A DNA stretch of 42,489 nucleotides. Origin: Acidimicrobiaceae bacterium. GTDB taxonomy: Bacteria; Actinomycetota; Acidimicrobiia; Acidimicrobiales; Aldehydirespiratoraceae. Made by a program: the position numbers and the translations under genes. Each line of letters starts with the position of its first letter. Positions within the stretch are counted from its first letter, which is position 1. Positions 39,566 through 42,489 of this stretch are shown piece by piece. Location: positions 1-42,489 of the forward strand of contig VYFQ01000026.1 of assembly GCA_009842325.1 (NCBI GenBank), given 5' to 3'. The notes under the pieces are model-generated. The model saw only the letters and a list, made by a program, of their open reading frames with translations, made no database searches and had not been told where the DNA came from.

Positions 39566-40725
39566 GCGGTCAGACTCCCGCCAACCACGACGGCGCCCGG
39601 CCCGAACCGCAGGATCCGCCGCCGACCGATCTCGCGGCGGAGGAGATGTCGCCGGCTGCCGCCAACCGGCTGGAGTCGCTGCGGGCGCTGCGGCCGGGTC
39701 AGGTGATCCTGACCGTCGGGGTGGCCGTGATCGTGACGACGGTGCTGGTGGTGTCCATCGGCCGGTTCGCCGGGTTCACCAAGCTGGGAGACACGCTCAC
39801 TGGCGCCACCTGGGGCTGGCTCGGCCTGTGCGCGGTGGGCCAGATCGGAGTCTTCGTCGGCTACGCCGGAGCGTTCCGCATGTCGGTGGCCGGCAGCGGC
39901 GATCTCGTTGCAGAGCCCGGCAGCAACCCACCCCCGGTGGGGTTCTGGTACTCGCTCAAGGTAGCGCTGGCGGGATTCGGCCTCACCCAGCTAGTGGCCG
40001 CGGGCGGCGCGGCGGGGATGGCGTTCACTTTCTGGGTGTTCCGCCGGCTCGGGTTCTCCAAGCCGAACGCCATGTTGCAGCTCATCACGCTCAACACCGC
40101 CGTCTACTTCGTGTTCGGCGTGGTGGGATGGCTGGGCGCGCTAGCGGGTCTGCTGGACCCGGCGGTGCCCATAGCCATGGCCGCGAGCTGGCTGGCCGGC
40201 TTCGCCGCGGTGATCGCGCTGGCTCGCTGGTTCATCCAGCCCCGACGCAGAGCCCGCTTCACACAGGCTGAGGACGGGTCCCGGCTCCGACGGGCTCTCG
40301 CCGTCGGCGTCTCGGCGGCGGCCGGAGTAAGGGAATACATGCACACGGCTGACGGGCAGCGGCTGCTGGCCTGGGCGCTGCTGTACTGGGTCGGCGATCT
40401 CGTGAGCCTGTGGGCGGCCCTGCAGGCCTTCGGCGTTACGGTATCGATCCCCGCCATCGTGGTCGCCTACGTGCTGGGATACCTGGCCCAGTCGGTGCCC
40501 ATCCCGCTCATCGCCACCGGAGGTGTGGACGCGGCGACCACCTTCACCCTGCGAGCAGTCGGGGTGCCGATCGAGGTCGCCCTGCTCGGCGTGGTGGCCC
40601 ACCGGGTGTTCGCCTTCTGGCTGCCGGTGATCCCCGGGCTCTGGTCGGCAACCGTGCTCGTGCGGGAGGAGCTGCCTACTAGCAGTCGAAGGGATCGGCG
40701 GCTCCGGAGCGGGCGTTCGGAGTGA
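39562..40725 (+). CDS. Lysylphosphatidylglycerol-synthase-type (UPF0104) membrane protein
   Basis: A 387-residue protein with about eight membrane helices and no catalytic C-terminal domain. Characteristic parts are SLKVALAGFGLTQLVAAGGA, AFTFWVFRRLGFSK, and IPLIATGGVDAATTFTLRAV followed by a region with GVVAHRVFAFWLPVIPGLWS. The family flips or transfers polar lipids; no substrate is implied here beyond the two upstream lipid genes. The ATG at 39562 overlaps the PAP2 stop (ATGA). Its last 47 bases run into the convergent P450 gene. Confidence 0.85.
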   Translation: MSGQTPANHDGARPEPQDPPPTDLAAEEMSPAAANRLESLRALRPGQVILTVGVAVIVTTVLVVSIGRFAGFTKLGDTLTGATWGWLGLCAVGQIGVFVGYAGAFRMSVAGSGDLVAEPGSNPPPVGFWYSLKVALAGFGLTQLVAAGGAAGMAFTFWVFRRLGFSKPNAMLQLITLNTAVYFVFGVVGWLGALAGLLDPAVPIAMAASWLAGFAAVIALARWFIQPRRRARFTQAEDGSRLRRALAVGVSAAAGVREYMHTADGQRLLAWALLYWVGDLVSLWAALQAFGVTVSIPAIVVAYVLGYLAQSVPIPLIATGGVDAATTFTLRAVGVPIEVALLGVVAHRVFAFWLPVIPGLWSATVLVREELPTSSRRDRRLRSGRSE

Positions 40726-41941
40726 ACGTGACCGGCATCGCCACCACGCCGGTCATGAGCAGGTTGCCCGGATAGGGCTTGAAGCCGTCGACGTCGATCT
40801 CGTAGTCGCCGACGCGGCTCAGCACGTCTCCCAGCATCAGCTCCGATTCGATGCGAGCGATCGATGAACCGATGCAGCGGTGGCCTCCCAGGCCGAAGGC
40901 GAGATGCTTGTTGACGGCTCGCTCGATGCGCACCGCGTCGGCGCCCTCGAACACCGAGGGGTCGTGGTTGGCCGCCACCCAGCTGATGAACACCACATCG
41001 CCGCGGCGGATCTGCCGGCCGCCCAGCTCGACGTCCCGGGTGGCGGTGCGGGTGAGCGTCTCGCTGGGGCTGTAGTAGCGCAGGAACTCCTCTACGGCGC
41101 CGGCGATCAGGCTGGGATCGGCGATCAGGCGGGTCCGGTCGTCGGGATGGGTGCCGAGATGGTGCAGGCCCCACGAGACCAGCGACGTGGTGGTGTCGAG
41201 GCCGCCCGCCACCAGGTTCCACATGATCCCGGTTATCTCGTCGTCGGTCAGGGGCCGCCCGTCTATGACCGCGGTCACCAGGGCGGTGGTGACATCGTCG
41301 GTCGGGTTGGCCCGCCGGAAGGCGGCGAATCCCGCCAGTTCGGCCCACATGTCGTCGCGGCGGGCCACTGCGCTGCGGAACCTCGGATCGGACGGCTCGT
41401 AGGAGGAGGTGGCGTGGAAGAAGTCGGCGTAGTGCTTCCAGTTGGACGACTCCATGCCCATCAGCTCGAGGGTGAGCACCGCCGGGACCGGAGTGGCGTA
41501 GTCGAGCACCAGGTCCGCCGCGCCGGCCTCGGTGAACTGGTCCAGGAACCAGGCTGACACTGCCGCCATCCTCGGCCGCTGGCGCTCTATGACTCGGGGC
41601 GTCATGTACGGGTTGAGCACCCGGCGCAGGTCGGCGTGCTCGGGCCCGTCGATCTCCGACACCCCCATGCGAGGCACGTACGGCGGCCGGGGGATGCCAC
41701 AGATGCCGTGGTAGGAGATCCCGTCGTCGGAGTCGGGCTCGTACTTGTGGGCGAAGGTGTCGTTGTCGCGGGCCACCGCGGCCACCGACTCGTAGTCGGT
41801 GACCATCCAGAAGCCCCCGTATTGCTGGTTGAACGCCACCGGGCACCGGTCCCGCAACTCCGCGTATCGACGGTGGCGATCGGCGATGAAGCTCGGGGCC
41901 TGATGATCTACATCGATGGTGCCTTGGGGCAGGTCTTGCAT
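40679..41941 (-). CDS. Cytochrome P450
   Basis: A 420-residue bacterial P450. The I-helix oxygen motif is AGGLDTT (245-251), the ExxR pair is Glu285-Arg288 (EEFLRYY), and the heme loop is FGLGGHRCIGSS with ligand Cys356. It is soluble and needs separate ferredoxin and reductase, which are not in the window. The substrate is likely a hydrophobic molecule such as a fatty acid, terpenoid or steroid. ATG 41941 is the start. It overlaps the convergent UPF0104 gene by 47 bases and is divergent from the acyl-CoA synthetase gene. Confidence 0.95.
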   Translation of the reverse strand: MQDLPQGTIDVDHQAPSFIADRHRRYAELRDRCPVAFNQQYGGFWMVTDYESVAAVARDNDTFAHKYEPDSDDGISYHGICGIPRPPYVPRMGVSEIDGPEHADLRRVLNPYMTPRVIERQRPRMAAVSAWFLDQFTEAGAADLVLDYATPVPAVLTLELMGMESSNWKHYADFFHATSSYEPSDPRFRSAVARRDDMWAELAGFAAFRRANPTDDVTTALVTAVIDGRPLTDDEITGIMWNLVAGGLDTTTSLVSWGLHHLGTHPDDRTRLIADPSLIAGAVEEFLRYYSPSETLTRTATRDVELGGRQIRRGDVVFISWVAANHDPSVFEGADAVRIERAVNKHLAFGLGGHRCIGSSIARIESELMLGDVLSRVGDYEIDVDGFKPYPGNLLMTGVVAMPVTFTPNARSGAADPFDC

Positions 41942-42029
41942 ACGTCTGGCCGATCCCGGTGGCCGCGCATCGTACTCGGGCCGTGGATCACGTATGGGAC
42001 TGCGAACACTCCCAACTAGGGTCTCGACG

Positions 42030-42489
42030 GTGACCGACCAGTCAGAAGATCAGGCAACGGACAGCGCCACACCGGCCATGACGGTGGCAGAGGCCGACGC
42101 CATGCTCACCGGTCCGGGCGGGTTCTTCGAGATCGTCACCGAGAACGTCGGCGGCATGGAGATGGGCGTGGTGGCCAGCCCGCATCAGAGCCTGCGAGAC
42201 CTGCTCGCCGCCTCAGCGGGGCACGGCGGCGACGGCTCGGCCCGCTACTACCTATTCGACGACGGCCGCAGCGCTACCTTCGCCGAGAACATCGACCATG
42301 CGGGGGCAGCGGCCGCGGCCCTCACGCAGCGCTACGGTGTGGAGCCCGGCGACCGGGTGGGCCTGCTGGGCTCCAACCAGCCGGGCTGGATCCAGGGATT
42401 CTGGGGAGCGGTCAGCGCCGGGGCCGTCGCGGTGGCCATGAACGGCTGGTGGAAGGGCGACGAGATCCGCTACGGCATCGAGCTGACCG
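42030..42489 (+). CDS. AMP-binding acyl-CoA synthetase, N-terminal part (cut by window edge)
   Basis: The first 153 codons of an adenylate-forming enzyme. From the GTG at 42030 the frame is open to the window end and reads MTVAEADAMLTGPGGFFEIV, then SLRDLLAASAGHGGDGSARY, FDDGRSATFAE, YGVEPGDRVGLLGSNQPGWI and GAVSAGAVAVAMNGWWKGDE, the usual N-terminal pattern of acyl-CoA synthetases. The AMP-binding core lies beyond the window. It is divergent from the P450 with 88 bases between them, and an AGGG site lies 10 bases before the GTG. It may activate an acid that the P450 or the dehydrogenase further left also uses. Confidence 0.88.
   Translation, partial: MTDQSEDQATDSATPAMTVAEADAMLTGPGGFFEIVTENVGGMEMGVVASPHQSLRDLLAASAGHGGDGSARYYLFDDGRSATFAENIDHAGAAAAALTQRYGVEPGDRVGLLGSNQPGWIQGFWGAVSAGAVAVAMNGWWKGDEIRYGIELT

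Noticed and set aside
40467..41846. A 459-codon minus-strand frame
   Set aside because: A shadow of the P450 gene in another frame; it has no heme-binding motif and is Arg/Pro-rich.

Overview
The window is 42,489 bases of GC-rich DNA, close to 60-65% GC by eye. Genes are tightly packed, ATGA/GTGA stop-start overlaps are common and GTG starts are frequent. The gene content (a LacI-controlled sugar ABC operon, three luciferase-like flavin oxidoreductases, a PIM-acyltransferase-like lipid operon, a P450, an ACAD10/11-like pair) suggests a high-GC Actinobacterium. An uncultured marine or host-associated Acidimicrobiia-like lineage would fit, but this is inference from gene content; no rRNA, tRNA, insertion sequence, prophage or CRISPR array was seen. 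I recognise about 44 genes.

Left end (1-5,600), the most accessory-looking part: the tail of one VOC protein followed by a complete near-copy, a HAD-like phosphatase, and a minus-strand pair made of a TIR-like protein with a winged-helix tail and a small Cys/His-rich membrane protein. After about 670 bases of apparently non-coding DNA come a small coiled-coil protein, a ComB-like phosphatase and a DUF3224 protein. The TIR-like/membrane pair is the best candidate here for an undescribed (possibly anti-phage) module.

Amino-sugar island (5,589-15,634): a LacI regulator, a perfect 18-bp operator on a clear promoter, then a lipoprotein sugar-binding protein, two permeases, an SGNH esterase, a P-loop sugar/nucleoside kinase, a Gfo/Idh/MocA oxidoreductase, a NagA deacetylase fused to a ROK kinase, and NagB. 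Together they would import an N-acetylated sugar or oligosaccharide, phosphorylate it, deacetylate GlcNAc-6-P and deaminate GlcN-6-P to fructose-6-P. No transport ATPase is encoded.

Middle (15,700-28,000): a carbamoylputrescine-amidase-like nitrilase, DUF1697, a four-helix membrane protein, a fragment of a second HAD gene, a DddP-like (DMSP lyase family) M24 metalloenzyme, DUF2461, an alkylation-repair block (Ada-AraC-AlkA fusion with a truncated N-terminus, Ogt, a solitary Dam-type methylase), then a cluster of three LLM flavin oxidoreductases with an AhpD-like protein and a beta-lactamase-fold hydrolase.

Betaine transporter (28,251-33,598): a binding lipoprotein with two almost identical substrate domains in one chain (909-bp period), a ProV-type ATPase, and a permease carrying two ProW-type domains in one chain plus a 43-residue internal repeat. 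A 15-bp GC stem-loop separates the binding-protein gene from the rest.

Right end (33,600-42,489): TetR, DUF2784, DUF4202, an acyl-CoA dehydrogenase with an APH-like kinase (a split ACAD10/11 arrangement), an operon of acyltransferase, PAP2 enzyme and UPF0104-type membrane protein, a cytochrome P450 whose 3' end overlaps that operon, and the 5' part of an acyl-CoA synthetase gene that runs off the window.
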